Below are positions 25,995 through 35,525 of a stretch of DNA of 64,000 bases, piece by piece. Source of the DNA: Promethearchaeota archaeon (GTDB lineage: Archaea > Asgardarchaeota > Lokiarchaeia > Sigynarchaeales > SOKP01); NCBI GenBank assembly GCA_019058515.1, contig JAHPYY010000176.1:1-64000 (forward strand). Reading direction: 5' to 3'. Position 1 is the first letter of the stretch. Every line of letters begins with the position of its first letter. A model generated the notes under the pieces. It made no database searches. It was not told the DNA's origin and saw nothing but the letters and a program-made list of their open reading frames with translations. A program made the position numbers and the translations under genes.

Positions 25995-26119
25995 CAATTT
26001 TAGTATTAATCTCAAAATCCTAATATTTACCTGTAGATATATATCTTGAATAAAATATATTAGCGATGATTCTAACTTTAGTACTAGGCGAATAAATTAA
26101 TCAATGGTAGTTTTTAACC

Positions 26120-27202
26120 ATGAACAGTATAGAATTTAGTAGTAAAACCACAGTATTGGTTGTATCTGATGTGCATTTAGGGGCTTCGGGCGTAGAATAC
26201 GACGATTTCAACAGATTTCTTACGACGGTCCACTCAAGGATAAGTGAAGGCGCTTTACCTTCGCTTAAAGTTTTAATCATTACGGGAGACTTTTTTGATT
26301 TGTGCATGGATAGTTATCGAGATCTTGCTCGGGAAAATATAAATCTGGAGGTATACGATAATCTCATTAAGCTTCAAGAAAAAGGCATTAAGGTTATTAT
26401 TACATTAGGAAATCACGAGATACCCACTACTTGGTGGCATGATAGGAAGTTCATATCGCGTAAAAATACCTTTACAAGCTTGTTTTCTAAGGAATTTAAG
26501 GCAGACGATACCTACTTATCCTTTTTCGAGGATTTGACGTTTTGTCAATATTGTATCTTACAAAATAATAAAGAGAGTAATTTGGAGCTGCATTTATACG
26601 ATAGAAAGAAATATTTTGCAGATAATCAAAGTTCCATCGAAATAATTAAACTCGAAGTACCATCCGATATGAACGAGAAACAAAAAATCTTATTCACTCA
26701 TGGATACCAATTCGAACCCTGGTTGGCTCTCTTTATTGCGTCCTTTGTTTGGAGCTATAACATCAAATCCCCCGACATACTCAAAGAGTTGAACAACGCC
26801 ATATATAACGACTTGATTAAAGCAAGTGAGAGTGAAATCGAGAAAGCCCTAAAGAGAGATGAAGTGAGAGAAATATATCGCCAAAGAAACATTGAATACG
26901 AGGACATAAATGTAAAGGAACTTAAGAAAATGATAAAGAAGAATAAAAAAGCAGATAAAAGGCGAACAAAAATCAAGGAAAAAAATAGAAGATATTTTAA
27001 GAAGATCTACAAATTCCTGAGAAAGGATAAGCACTCTCACATTTCTCACATAATATTCGGGCATACGCATCAAGATGACCAAGAAAGTAAAGAAGGCAAA
27101 CATATATTTAACGCTGGAGCGTGGAAACATGTGAAAAACGCCCACTACATAGAAATTCTATCAGATGGAGAGATTATCCCAGTGGATTTCAAATTAAATT
27201 GA
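26120..27202 (+). CDS. Calcineurin-like metallophosphoesterase, long form
   Basis: A 360-residue paralogue of the protein at 19971-20858. Motifs: VSDVHLGAS, ITGDFFDLC, TLGNHEIP, LFTHGYQFEP and FGHTHQDD. A Lys/Glu-rich helical insertion (about residues 235-310, KMIKKNKKADKRRTKIKE) precedes the last motif and is absent from the shorter paralogue; it could bind nucleic acid or a membrane surface. Metal-dependent phosphoesterase of unknown substrate. It is single on the plus strand. Confidence 0.85.
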   Translation: MNSIEFSSKTTVLVVSDVHLGASGVEYDDFNRFLTTVHSRISEGALPSLKVLIITGDFFDLCMDSYRDLARENINLEVYDNLIKLQEKGIKVIITLGNHEIPTTWWHDRKFISRKNTFTSLFSKEFKADDTYLSFFEDLTFCQYCILQNNKESNLELHLYDRKKYFADNQSSIEIIKLEVPSDMNEKQKILFTHGYQFEPWLALFIASFVWSYNIKSPDILKELNNAIYNDLIKASESEIEKALKRDEVREIYRQRNIEYEDINVKELKKMIKKNKKADKRRTKIKEKNRRYFKKIYKFLRKDKHSHISHIIFGHTHQDDQESKEGKHIFNAGAWKHVKNAHYIEILSDGEIIPVDFKLN

Positions 27203-27289
27203 GTTTTCCTTAATTCTCTTTTTTTTCTTTAAATTAGTTGGTTGAATTTTAATTGAAAAGAATTCAAAAAACGAAAGTGTTCTATTCAA

Positions 27290-27799
27290 TTGGATTTTTT
27301 AGTATTAGGAGGTATATTATTCGGAATCTTATACATCATCTTTTATTGGTGTATTAAAGAAGTTTTGAAATTTCTAAAAAGAAAAAAGCGCCCAATAACG
27401 GCAACTCAGTTTAAATCTGTTGATGGGCACATAGTAAAATCAAAAGGAGAACTTATTATAGATACATATCTGTCGTTGCTTAACATCAAACACGAATACG
27501 AAGATATCATAGCAATCGACGGTCATTCTCTTAAGTACGACTGGTTTTTGCCGGAAAGTAATATATATATGGAATATTGGGGGTTAAACACTAAAGAATA
27601 CCTCAAAAGAAAAACTCAGAAGATCGATTTATACCGGAACGGTAAGTTAAAGCTAATTTCGATAGAGGAAGAGATGTTTTCTGACATATCCTCAAATTTA
27701 CGCAAAGCTTTAGGATTAGATTCCGATGTTGAACACAAAGCAATTTTAGTAAAACATTGCCCTAATTGCGGATTTAAACTTGACAATCGTTTTAATTGA
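27290..27799 (+). CDS. Membrane-anchored nuclease-fold protein with zinc knuckle (putative)
   Basis: A 169-residue protein: N-terminal membrane helix (LVLGGILFGILYIIFYWCI), then a compact domain and a terminal CPNCG. The middle part, VKSKGELIIDTYLSLLNI, KYDWFLPESNIYMEYWG and KLKLISIEEEM, has the E...D...E-x-W layout seen in restriction-endonuclease-like (PD-(D/E)xK) and Vsr-like folds. The first part resembles conserved domains attached to archaeal helicases. Nuclease activity is inference. Start is TTG; there is no ATG in frame nearby and no strong Shine-Dalgarno. Confidence 0.6.
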   Translation: MDFLVLGGILFGILYIIFYWCIKEVLKFLKRKKRPITATQFKSVDGHIVKSKGELIIDTYLSLLNIKHEYEDIIAIDGHSLKYDWFLPESNIYMEYWGLNTKEYLKRKTQKIDLYRNGKLKLISIEEEMFSDISSNLRKALGLDSDVEHKAILVKHCPNCGFKLDNRFN

Positions 27800-27870
27800 A
27801 GGTAATACCAGTCGATTAAGAAATAAAAAAAAAAAGATTTTATTGCTAATAAGCACAATCTCTTTAAATA

Positions 27871-28749
27871 TTAATCGAAAAATACGAAATAAGTCATGAG
27901 GATTCCAGAAAACATCGAAAACATCGTTATGAGGATGTATATTGTCTTCCACTTCTTGGAAACTTCTGCAAAATCCATTAGAAAACCAAGAATTAGCAAT
28001 CCTACGGTATTTGAACTAGTAGAAATTTGAAGCAATATTAAAGCATTCTCTGCATTCCTAAGAGGAGTAACAAAATTTTTTTGTACATATTCATCAAAAA
28101 TATCGATATGAGCATAAACATCGACAGGATAGGGGTGTATCATAACACCTACGAGTAAAGAGTGGGTTTTGGAATAGAAATATTTGTCGGGGTAATACAC
28201 GTATAACTCCCAGTTATCTAATTCACTGCTATCGGGGAGATTGGATTTACTATCGAAGTATTCTTGCAGTTCTCCGTAAATCCCATCCTTATTGTTATAT
28301 CTAAGTTCAAAAACGCCTTCTGTAAATAACCACTCGATATCATCGTTATAGTAATCGTATAAAAACAGTTCTTCAAAGTCAAGCCATAGATTTTGTATGG
28401 CAAGTACCTGTGAATAGATCATCATTGTGGCTTCAGTTTCGGTTATAAGAGAATCTGAAATTAATAGCGCTGCAGTAATATCAGCTTTCATTAGGTTATA
28501 CCAAACATCCGTGTATCTCTCTTCCATATCTAGAACAGTTTCCCGAAGTTTCTCGAAATCATCGACTCGTTTTTCGTAATCACCAATTTGATTTTGGAGA
28601 ACATTTCCATAATAGAACTCAGTAAAAGTAATTATTGCTAAGATTAACCCCATTGAATAAATCATTGCTTGAAATTTTCGAGGTTTATTTTTCGAAGGTT
28701 CAGAAATACCATAGTCATCTTTATATTCTGGTGGCTTATACTCTTCCAT
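27871..28749 (-). CDS. Three-helix membrane protein, tandem paralogue B
   Basis: A 292-residue protein with a cytosolic N-terminal stretch, a membrane helix (about 32-50, followed by EFYYGN), an acidic Tyr/Asp-rich outer domain of about 170 residues, and two C-terminal helices separated by the linker DFAEVSKKWK. The upstream neighbour (28749-29591) has the same plan and shared motifs (EFxYG after helix 1, ILGFLMDFAE versus LLAFLVDFGE). They arose by tandem duplication and overlap by one base, so they are co-translated and may form a hetero-oligomer. No known family recognised. Confidence 0.72.
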   Translation of the reverse strand: MEEYKPPEYKDDYGISEPSKNKPRKFQAMIYSMGLILAIITFTEFYYGNVLQNQIGDYEKRVDDFEKLRETVLDMEERYTDVWYNLMKADITAALLISDSLITETEATMMIYSQVLAIQNLWLDFEELFLYDYYNDDIEWLFTEGVFELRYNNKDGIYGELQEYFDSKSNLPDSSELDNWELYVYYPDKYFYSKTHSLLVGVMIHPYPVDVYAHIDIFDEYVQKNFVTPLRNAENALILLQISTSSNTVGLLILGFLMDFAEVSKKWKTIYILITMFSMFSGILMTYFVFFD

Positions 28750-29591
28750 TAAAAACCCCCCATAATGATTCTAATAATGGTCAATAATGAGGTAGTAACC
28801 GCAATTGCCACAGAAATTAATGCTATTATTAAATATATTTTTTTCATGGTAACATGTATTTCCCCAAAATCTACTAAAAATGCAAGAAGCAAAAGCCCAA
28901 TCGTAGTGGCGCTACCGATTAAGAATAACCTATTTAAGGAGTTCTGAGCTTCCAACAATGGATGTAGGAAATTGTCTTCAACATAGTCGTCAAACTCATC
29001 AAAATCAACCCAAATGTATATGGCAGCAGAATCGGATGACCAATCCCTTAAAATCTCATAAGTATTTTTATATAAAAAATAATCAGCGTCTATGTAAGTG
29101 GTGTCGATGTACCACTCATCCATTTCATCAACATCAACGAGATCGCTATATTGGTCGTCAAAAGCATCGTATACAACCGAAATATCGTCCGCGACAAAAT
29201 CTAATCTTAAAACTTGCTCTGTAAATAACCAACCATAGTCCTCATCTAAGTAATTTTTCAAGAAGTTAACGTAAAAGAAATAATCAGCCTTATATAAATC
29301 CGGGATAAGTCCTATAATCATTGCATCTCCTTCCTCTTCCGTTATCCAATTATAGTCTACTTTAAAGTGAGCATTATAATCTATGGTAAGCAATTCTGTG
29401 AGAAATTCGCCATACATGCGATTTAAATCCCATAGAAGGTCTCTAATTTTATCGTAATTTTCAATCTTATTTTCCTTTGAGGCAATTTCGGGTTGTAAGA
29501 CGAACGTTCCGTATCCAAATTCGATGAATGAAAGTATAATGAATACGATACCTAATGTATATGTAAATATTTGAAGCTTACTTCCACTCAT
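28749..29591 (-). CDS. Three-helix membrane protein, tandem paralogue A
   Basis: A 280-residue paralogue of the downstream gene: helix 1 (LGIVFIILSFIEFGYGTF), an outer domain rich in Asp/Tyr (DYGWLFTEQVLRLDFVADD matches the partner's DIEWLFTEGVFELRY), and two C-terminal helices around VDFGEIHVTMKK. The acidic outer domain could bind cations or a partner protein. First gene of the two-gene unit. Confidence 0.72.
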   Translation of the reverse strand: MSGSKLQIFTYTLGIVFIILSFIEFGYGTFVLQPEIASKENKIENYDKIRDLLWDLNRMYGEFLTELLTIDYNAHFKVDYNWITEEEGDAMIIGLIPDLYKADYFFYVNFLKNYLDEDYGWLFTEQVLRLDFVADDISVVYDAFDDQYSDLVDVDEMDEWYIDTTYIDADYFLYKNTYEILRDWSSDSAAIYIWVDFDEFDDYVEDNFLHPLLEAQNSLNRLFLIGSATTIGLLLLAFLVDFGEIHVTMKKIYLIIALISVAIAVTTSLLTIIRIIMGGF

Positions 29592-29777
29592 AAGTATAAC
29601 TCTTCTTTATTTTTTTTGTTAAATTTAAATTTTTAGAAATTAGATAAATTGAATTTATCAAGTAAAAATAATTGATTGGTGAATATTAAAAACTTTCTCG
29701 TAATTTATGATAAAAAACTTGCTTTTAAATACGAAATTTGACAGTAATGGCAGGACTTCGGTCTATAATTTGTCAAT

Positions 29778-30386
29778 TCAGGCTATATAGATTTTGTTTT
29801 TATTTATAGTTCTTAAATAATACAACGAAATTGGTATAGTTACTGCCGACTCAAGGAGCCAAATCAATTCGTAAACCTGAAAACTGTAAGACCCAAATTG
29901 ATAGATTGGAATTAACAGTAATTCTGGCGATGAGAAAACTACTAAAGGAAAGAAAAATTCTACTGTGGAGTGTGAAGGAAGGTCCAATAAGAGATGTGTT
30001 ATACCCCCAATTATCGCAGAATAAGAAGCTCTCACATAAAAACTTCTATCGAAACTTTTCAGTTTTAACCTATCGAATTTATCAAATCCAAAATACTTTA
30101 AGTACTTGGTAAACGGCCAATCTTTCTTAGAGATTACCGATATCCACGGTCCAAAGTACCTAGAAAACAGCATTGTGAGTATTAGGGTAACAGGGAGCGT
30201 CCAAACGAATATTCCAAGAAAGCTGTGAGTGATGTTTCTTATTGAAAAGGTCGAATTATAATTTAAGAAGAACAATATATCGGGAACGAAAGTGCTTAAG
30301 CAAATTGCCGTTCCGTCTATTTTTTTCGGATATCTGTGTTTTAGATATAACGCGGGGGCTTGGTGTGATAATATCGAGCTAGGCAT
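29778..30386 (-). CDS. DUF4184-family membrane protein
   Basis: A 202-residue membrane protein. The start PSSILSHQAPALYLKHRYP, the segment STFVPDILFF, the HSFLGIFVWTLPV helix and the IIGGITHLLLDLPSH motif follow the DUF4184 pattern (conserved SHP, PD, HS and H-x3-D residues), which resembles membrane-bound metal-dependent hydrolases of the YdjM type. The conserved His/Asp pairs suggest a metal site at the membrane face. Function unknown. Confidence 0.75.
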   Translation of the reverse strand: MPSSILSHQAPALYLKHRYPKKIDGTAICLSTFVPDILFFLNYNSTFSIRNITHSFLGIFVWTLPVTLILTMLFSRYFGPWISVISKKDWPFTKYLKYFGFDKFDRLKLKSFDRSFYVRASYSAIIGGITHLLLDLPSHSTVEFFFPLVVFSSPELLLIPIYQFGSYSFQVYELIWLLESAVTIPISLYYLRTINKNKIYIA

Positions 30387-30533
30387 GTGTATAGAAACCT
30401 TAATATTTGAATCAAAATAATATTTCTAACTAATTATACCTATTTACTATATTTGTTATGTCAGTAAAAACTATAACATAGCTAGAAGAAATAAAGAAAA
30501 CATTAATATACCGAAGATGGTAAATATTACAAC

Positions 30534-31337
30534 ATGAAGTTTGTAGATTTGTCGATACCCATTATAAACCCAGAAGAAGCCGTCTTCGACCCTCCCTTAA
30601 CCAGACCGAAAATTGAATACACCTTTCACGAGGAGGGAGCTGATCAGATGGGATTCGTGTTTCCAAGATTAAAACCGGACAAACACTTGCCCGATGGTAA
30701 GGGATGGGCAGTGGAAAACATCACGCTTGGAACGCATAGTGGAACGCACATGGACGCTCCTTGGCACTTTGCTCCAATCCAAGACAGGGAAAAAGGAGAG
30801 ATAAAAGCGAAAACCATAGATGAGTTTCCTTTGGAGTGGGGGATAGGGCCACTGGTCGTGTTGGATTGCACTAACTTTGAGGAAGGGTACGTAATGACGC
30901 CTGATGATATTGACTCCAAATTAAAGGAATTAGATTACAGTTTGAAAGAAGGAGATATCCTTTGCGTACACACTAACGCTCCAAAACACTATGGAACTTC
31001 CGATTATATTAATTACGGAGTAGGAGTAGGAAAAGACGCTACCTTACATATAATTCGTCAAGGGGTTCATGTAGTAGGAATTGACGCGTGGAGTTGGGAT
31101 GCTCCGTTTTCTATAACCGCTCAAAAGTGGAAAAAGTCGGTCAAAGAGAAAAATCCTGATACTTCGATAATTTGGGAAGGACATTTTGCTGGTATTGAAT
31201 TAGGATACTTTCAAATGGAGAAAATGTACAATTTAGACAAAGTTCCTCCGCTCGGAGCTACGATCTACTGCTTCCCAATAAAGGTAGCTAGAGCGTCCGC
31301 TGGGTGGATAAGAGCTGTGGCCACAATTCCAGAGTAA
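30534..31337 (+). CDS. Cyclase-family (kynurenine formamidase-like) hydrolase
   Basis: A 267-residue metal-dependent hydrolase. The family signature H-x-GTH-x-D-x-P-x-H is present as TLGTHSGTHMDAPWHF. Further conserved parts are GPLVVLDCTN, ILCVHTNAP and VVGIDAWSWDAPF. Family members hydrolyse N-formylkynurenine, isatin or related amides and lactones. The genes around it do not indicate the substrate. Its 3' end is 18 bases from the convergent membrane protein gene. Confidence 0.85.
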   Translation: MKFVDLSIPIINPEEAVFDPPLTRPKIEYTFHEEGADQMGFVFPRLKPDKHLPDGKGWAVENITLGTHSGTHMDAPWHFAPIQDREKGEIKAKTIDEFPLEWGIGPLVVLDCTNFEEGYVMTPDDIDSKLKELDYSLKEGDILCVHTNAPKHYGTSDYINYGVGVGKDATLHIIRQGVHVVGIDAWSWDAPFSITAQKWKKSVKEKNPDTSIIWEGHFAGIELGYFQMEKMYNLDKVPPLGATIYCFPIKVARASAGWIRAVATIPE

Positions 31338-31355
31338 TAAAAAAAGAAAAAGTAA

Positions 31356-33569
31356 TTAATCCTCTTTAAATGCTTGATCAACCAATTCCCGAGCGTTTTT
31401 AAAGGGTTCTAGTGCCCCCGACCAATCAACTAAATGTTTCGAGTAGCTTTTCTCAAAGATTTGGACGAATTCTTTTAGTTGGGCTCTAATTTCTGCAGTT
31501 TGATTTCCTTTTAGGAATAAAGCTCCGAAGAATTTACTAGAATACTCTACTATGACAATGGAATCACCGTGATCAATAGTTTTGAGAAATTGTTGCGATT
31601 TGGTAGTTTCTTTAATGAACGATGATATAGCTGAAAACATTCCCGAAATTATCCCTGGATCTTGTAACCCACCTTCAACGAAGGCGTGGTCGAAAATACC
31701 TCTACCGTCTTCGTAAATGATATATAATCCTTGTTTGTACACCCGTTCGAACATGTAGCTGAATTCTGGAATATATATAGAGATTTGATTCGTGGTGAAA
31801 AGGTATTTCAAGACGAAGTACAGTTTCTTATCTTTTTCGTCGTCACCAGTTAGAATTTCGCACAATTGGACTTCATTCTCAAGTTTTTGCAATACAGCTT
31901 GAACCTCCTCCTTATCTTGTTCTAGGCTCTTTACCTCCACCCCTTTATTCCTTACTATCAAACTGTCGTTTTTAATAGCCTTAAAATCTCTGTAAAAAGG
32001 AAAGTCCTTTTCATTGGAGTATACTACTTTCTCTAGGTTTTTATCGTCGAGGAGAACAGTTTTCACTCTATATTTTTTCGAAGTATAAAATACTATATAG
32101 CCCCAAAATGCAATGCTAAATATATATCGCCCATATAAATAAGGAACTGCCAATACAAATAATAAATCGCTTAACTTGGCTTCAAACGCAGCGGTTCGTA
32201 ATGTAAAGTACTGGGTTCCAAAGAGAGAATAATAGCTCGTTTGTCCCGTTAGCCAGTACTCCTCTGCAGCGAATTTTATTAAGGGATTCACGTAAAACAA
32301 GGGCATTATTATAGAAAATGCTATCACAACTACAAGAAACAGCCCCAAACCTAACGACCTACTCTTAATGTAGTGTAAGGTATAGAATAGTAAGATTGAG
32401 GACACAGCAATGGCTAAAATGTCGAGCGTTAAAGTGTCAAATATAATCATCAAATCAAATAACAAAGACTCTTGAAGCGTAGGGGAAGTGTAATTAAACT
32501 TAGCTGTGTTGATTATGAAATTAACATTAGCAGGATCCCCGAAGATTATTGTATATAAAAACGAAAGAAGGACAGTTGCTATGGAGAATATAAATACGGC
32601 AATTAAGGCGTAAATAAAGCTATAGTATATGTTTCTAGTGTTCACAGATGTTGGTTTAGTGTGTCTATTTTTCCACCAATTAATTAACTTAATCAAAATA
32701 AAGATAGATATTGGCTCAAACACTTTGAAAAATAACACAAAAATAGCCGCTGCCATAATGAAATACGCAAAGAAAAAGAAAATGATGTCTATTGACTCCG
32801 TGTACTCTACAATGAATAAAATGAGAGAAAGAACGGAGATTGGGATTCCTACGCTAGTTAAACTCTTATACGTTTGTTCTCGAGTTTTCTCCCCAAAGTA
32901 TCTCCCCTTAAATGCTAACTGAGAGCTAGACAATAGTTCGATACTAAATAGAAAAATGGCGATGTACACGAATAATATTTCTAAGAACCACCCCAATGCA
33001 GTTTGTGCCGTAGATAACGAGAAGTTTTGCAGGTCGGAGATATCTAGAATCACTTGAAGTAAGTACAAAGAAATAGGAAGAAGGATCAACATGAGTTTAA
33101 AGATTTCCCTTTCCCTTTTCCAATCGCTTTTCATTAGATCCTTTTTGATGGTGGTTAAAATACCCTCGTTGAATTCATAAGTAATTTTTTTAAGTATTTC
33201 CGCTTTAGGTTCTTTTTCTTTTCTCACCTTGAAGCACACAACAACAAATGAAAAGAAAGGTGATATAAAAAATATAAAAGGCAATACAACTAACGGATAC
33301 GAGGAAAAAATTGCGATTAAATTGATGAAATGAACGAAAATGTACTCGATTCCTAGTAAATTTCCCCCACCACCAGACAGATTTTTGGGAGGAAGATTTA
33401 ATTGTATTAATATTGGTAATACCCAATATATCAAATAAAAAAGCGATAAAGCAATCACAATTCTCAGATAGAGTTTTCCAATTACCTTCTTCCAAATAAA
33501 AGGCAGTGGAATGAAGATTAGAATCAATGGTAGAGCGTTTAGCAGTATTGTGCTGATTGAACTTAACAT
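31356..33569 (-). CDS. Polytopic membrane protein with roadblock/longin-like C-terminal domain
   Basis: A 737-residue protein with about ten or eleven membrane helices in residues 1-510, followed by a soluble domain. The last 130 residues (KQGLYIIYEDGRGIFDHAF, IISGMFSAISSFIKETT, GDSIVIVEYS, AEIRAQLKEFVQIFEKSYS) follow the pattern of the small roadblock/longin-like domains common in Asgard archaea: strand with DGR, helix with ISGMF, strands, terminal helix. Such domains usually bind small GTPases. A coiled-coil stretch (about 540-570) links the two parts. A membrane receptor or scaffold for a GTPase is a reasonable guess. No transporter family recognised. Confidence 0.7.
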   Translation of the reverse strand: MLSSISTILLNALPLILIFIPLPFIWKKVIGKLYLRIVIALSLFYLIYWVLPILIQLNLPPKNLSGGGGNLLGIEYIFVHFINLIAIFSSYPLVVLPFIFFISPFFSFVVVCFKVRKEKEPKAEILKKITYEFNEGILTTIKKDLMKSDWKREREIFKLMLILLPISLYLLQVILDISDLQNFSLSTAQTALGWFLEILFVYIAIFLFSIELLSSSQLAFKGRYFGEKTREQTYKSLTSVGIPISVLSLILFIVEYTESIDIIFFFFAYFIMAAAIFVLFFKVFEPISIFILIKLINWWKNRHTKPTSVNTRNIYYSFIYALIAVFIFSIATVLLSFLYTIIFGDPANVNFIINTAKFNYTSPTLQESLLFDLMIIFDTLTLDILAIAVSSILLFYTLHYIKSRSLGLGLFLVVVIAFSIIMPLFYVNPLIKFAAEEYWLTGQTSYYSLFGTQYFTLRTAAFEAKLSDLLFVLAVPYLYGRYIFSIAFWGYIVFYTSKKYRVKTVLLDDKNLEKVVYSNEKDFPFYRDFKAIKNDSLIVRNKGVEVKSLEQDKEEVQAVLQKLENEVQLCEILTGDDEKDKKLYFVLKYLFTTNQISIYIPEFSYMFERVYKQGLYIIYEDGRGIFDHAFVEGGLQDPGIISGMFSAISSFIKETTKSQQFLKTIDHGDSIVIVEYSSKFFGALFLKGNQTAEIRAQLKEFVQIFEKSYSKHLVDWSGALEPFKNARELVDQAFKED

Positions 33570-33684
33570 GATAATCCTGATTTTTTGTAATTATTATTGA
33601 ATTATTTAGTATAAAAGTTATTTACTTAATAGAAATAAAAAATTTTAATATTAACCATTTAAGTTCTACACATTTATTTAAGAG

Positions 33685-34800
33685 GTGTTAAAAACGAGAA
33701 AATTAGGTATTATAGTGGATGAAGATTTTGCTCAAAAGAACGTTCCGCCCTACCCTAAACCTTCTTTTTTATCGTACGAAAACCCATATAGATTGCAGGC
33801 AATTTACGACTATTTACTAAAAGAAAAAATTTTTGAAAAAACGAATGTCGCTCGACTAGAAGTTAAGGTGCTCTCAGATGAGATCTTGGAATTAGTTCAC
33901 ACCAAATACCACATCAACTCGATTCGTCAACTATCTCAATTTGAAGGCGTGTTAAGCGAAGAAGTTTACTTAACCGAAGATACATTTGAATTAGCCAAAA
34001 AAGCAGTAGGTGGAGCCGTTCAAGCGGTACTAAGCGTAATAGAACACAGAGTTTCACAAGCTATTGCCCTTATTAGGCCTCCGGGGCATCACGCGCTAAG
34101 GGAACGTGCTTCTGGCTTATGCATTTTTAACAACATTGCCATAGCGATTCAATACTTAAGAACCCAATTAAGTTACACCCAAAACATCGCTATCATTGAT
34201 ATTGACAACCACTTTGGTGACGGATTAGCACAATTTTTTTACGAGGATCCGAGAGTTCTTTACTTCTCAATACACGAATACGATTTTCTCGATAGCGATT
34301 TGGGATTCTTAAACGAAATTGGAGAGGGAGCAGGCACCGGATCAAACATTAATTTTCCAGTCCCAAGCGGTCTGACGCATGAAGAATTTCTCGAACTTCG
34401 AGATATTCTCGAACCAATTTTGAGCGATTTTGAGCCGGATTTAATCGTTGTAGCAATGGGTTTTGACATGTATTTCGACGATCCGATTGGTAATTGCTTG
34501 TTAACCGCTAACACTTACTATGATTTTACAAAATGGTTGCTGGAGGTCTCGAAAAAACTTTGCCGAGGGAAGCTTGCGTTTATTCTAGAGGGAGGTTATA
34601 GCTTGTGTGGGTTACCTTTTTGCGTTGGAGCCGTAATAAAAGGTTTATTAAACGAACTTTTCGAGAAACCCAAGCACGAGGTATTAAATGTTCCTGTAAA
34701 CTCAAGCGACCTTCAAGAAATACGAAAAATTAAAAATACGCTCCTAGAAAAGATAAAAGAATTCTACCCGTCTCTAAGGAGTAAAAATGAAGAAAAATAA
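33685..34800 (+). CDS. Histone deacetylase-family deacylase
   Basis: A 371-residue class II-like HDAC/acetoin-utilisation/acetylpolyamine-amidohydrolase family protein. Key motifs: LIRPPGHHALRERASGLCIFN (catalytic His pair), IIDIDNHFGDGLAQFFY (zinc Asp and His), GSNINFPVPSG, VVAMGFDMYFDDPIGN (zinc Asp) and LEGGYSL (near the active-site Tyr). It probably removes acyl groups from lysine or polyamines with zinc. The GTG at 33685 overlaps a Shine-Dalgarno-like GAGGTG, so translation may really begin a few codons later, where no ATG exists either. Confidence 0.87.
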   Translation: MLKTRKLGIIVDEDFAQKNVPPYPKPSFLSYENPYRLQAIYDYLLKEKIFEKTNVARLEVKVLSDEILELVHTKYHINSIRQLSQFEGVLSEEVYLTEDTFELAKKAVGGAVQAVLSVIEHRVSQAIALIRPPGHHALRERASGLCIFNNIAIAIQYLRTQLSYTQNIAIIDIDNHFGDGLAQFFYEDPRVLYFSIHEYDFLDSDLGFLNEIGEGAGTGSNINFPVPSGLTHEEFLELRDILEPILSDFEPDLIVVAMGFDMYFDDPIGNCLLTANTYYDFTKWLLEVSKKLCRGKLAFILEGGYSLCGLPFCVGAVIKGLLNELFEKPKHEVLNVPVNSSDLQEIRKIKNTLLEKIKEFYPSLRSKNEEK

Positions 34801-34814
34801 GTTGAATTTGCTCT

Positions 34815-35234
34815 TTACAGAAGACTTGCTAGCTTTAATGCTTTCGACTGGACCGAAAACAACGCGTCTCTGGGACCTACTTGGGGGTTAATATAACATA
34901 CTAAAGCGCCCGTTCCTCCAATAGGCACTGGAGCAGCGATTAGATGCCCTTTACCCGTGATGTTAGTTCCTATTTTTCTTTCTTCAGTGTTCTCCACGAT
35001 CATGTATTTAATACCTTGTATCGAAATACTCGACATCCCTTTTCCCCCCAACTCTACTTTAGTGCTTAATAACTCGTTTAAAACGGCTAAATCTCCAGAG
35101 ATGTCCCAATTATCGGTTTGTGTAACTAACTCTCCAGCCTGATTTACAATCGCCACACCAAACACATTCTGATCCTCGTCTAATAACTCATTAATTAACG
35201 ATTCGATTTTTTCCAAATCAACCATAACCATCAA
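34815..35234 (-). CDS. Roadblock/LC7-domain protein
   Basis: A 139-residue single-domain roadblock protein: helix 1 (EKIESLINELLDEDQNV), strand FGVAIVNQAGELV, long central helix ISGDLAVLNELLST, strands MSSISIQGIKYMIVEN and HLIAAPVPIGGTGALVCYI, and a final helix. Roadblock proteins form dimers that regulate Ras-like GTPases (MglB-MglA, Ragulator-Rag), and Asgards carry many. Possible partners in the window are the GTPases at 3247, 43252 and 55368. The translational start may be any of the first three Met codons. Confidence 0.78.
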   Translation of the reverse strand: MMVMVDLEKIESLINELLDEDQNVFGVAIVNQAGELVTQTDNWDISGDLAVLNELLSTKVELGGKGMSSISIQGIKYMIVENTEERKIGTNITGKGHLIAAPVPIGGTGALVCYINPQVGPRDALFSVQSKALKLASLL

Positions 35235-35525
35235 CTTTTATTCTTATTTTATGAAATTATTAATTATAATACTAATGTAAATTCTTAATATAAATATAGG
35301 TTTTCTTTCTCTTGTTGAAAGTGAGATATATACATTAGATTCACTCAAATAGAAATATCTCGCTAAAAATTTCGCGACAGGTTTGAAGATAAATACAAGA
35401 GTTTTCAAATTTCCCTAAATATTTTATTATGGGAATTTCATTGTTATAATAACGACGAAATAATTCGTTTACAAAAATATAAATTTAAACTATAAAACTA
35501 TAAAAGAACCTCGGTGAAATTAAGT

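Noticed and set aside
28958..29224. His/Gln-rich plus-strand frame inside the tandem membrane paralogue
   Set aside because: Antisense image of Asp/Tyr codons; no start site or homology.
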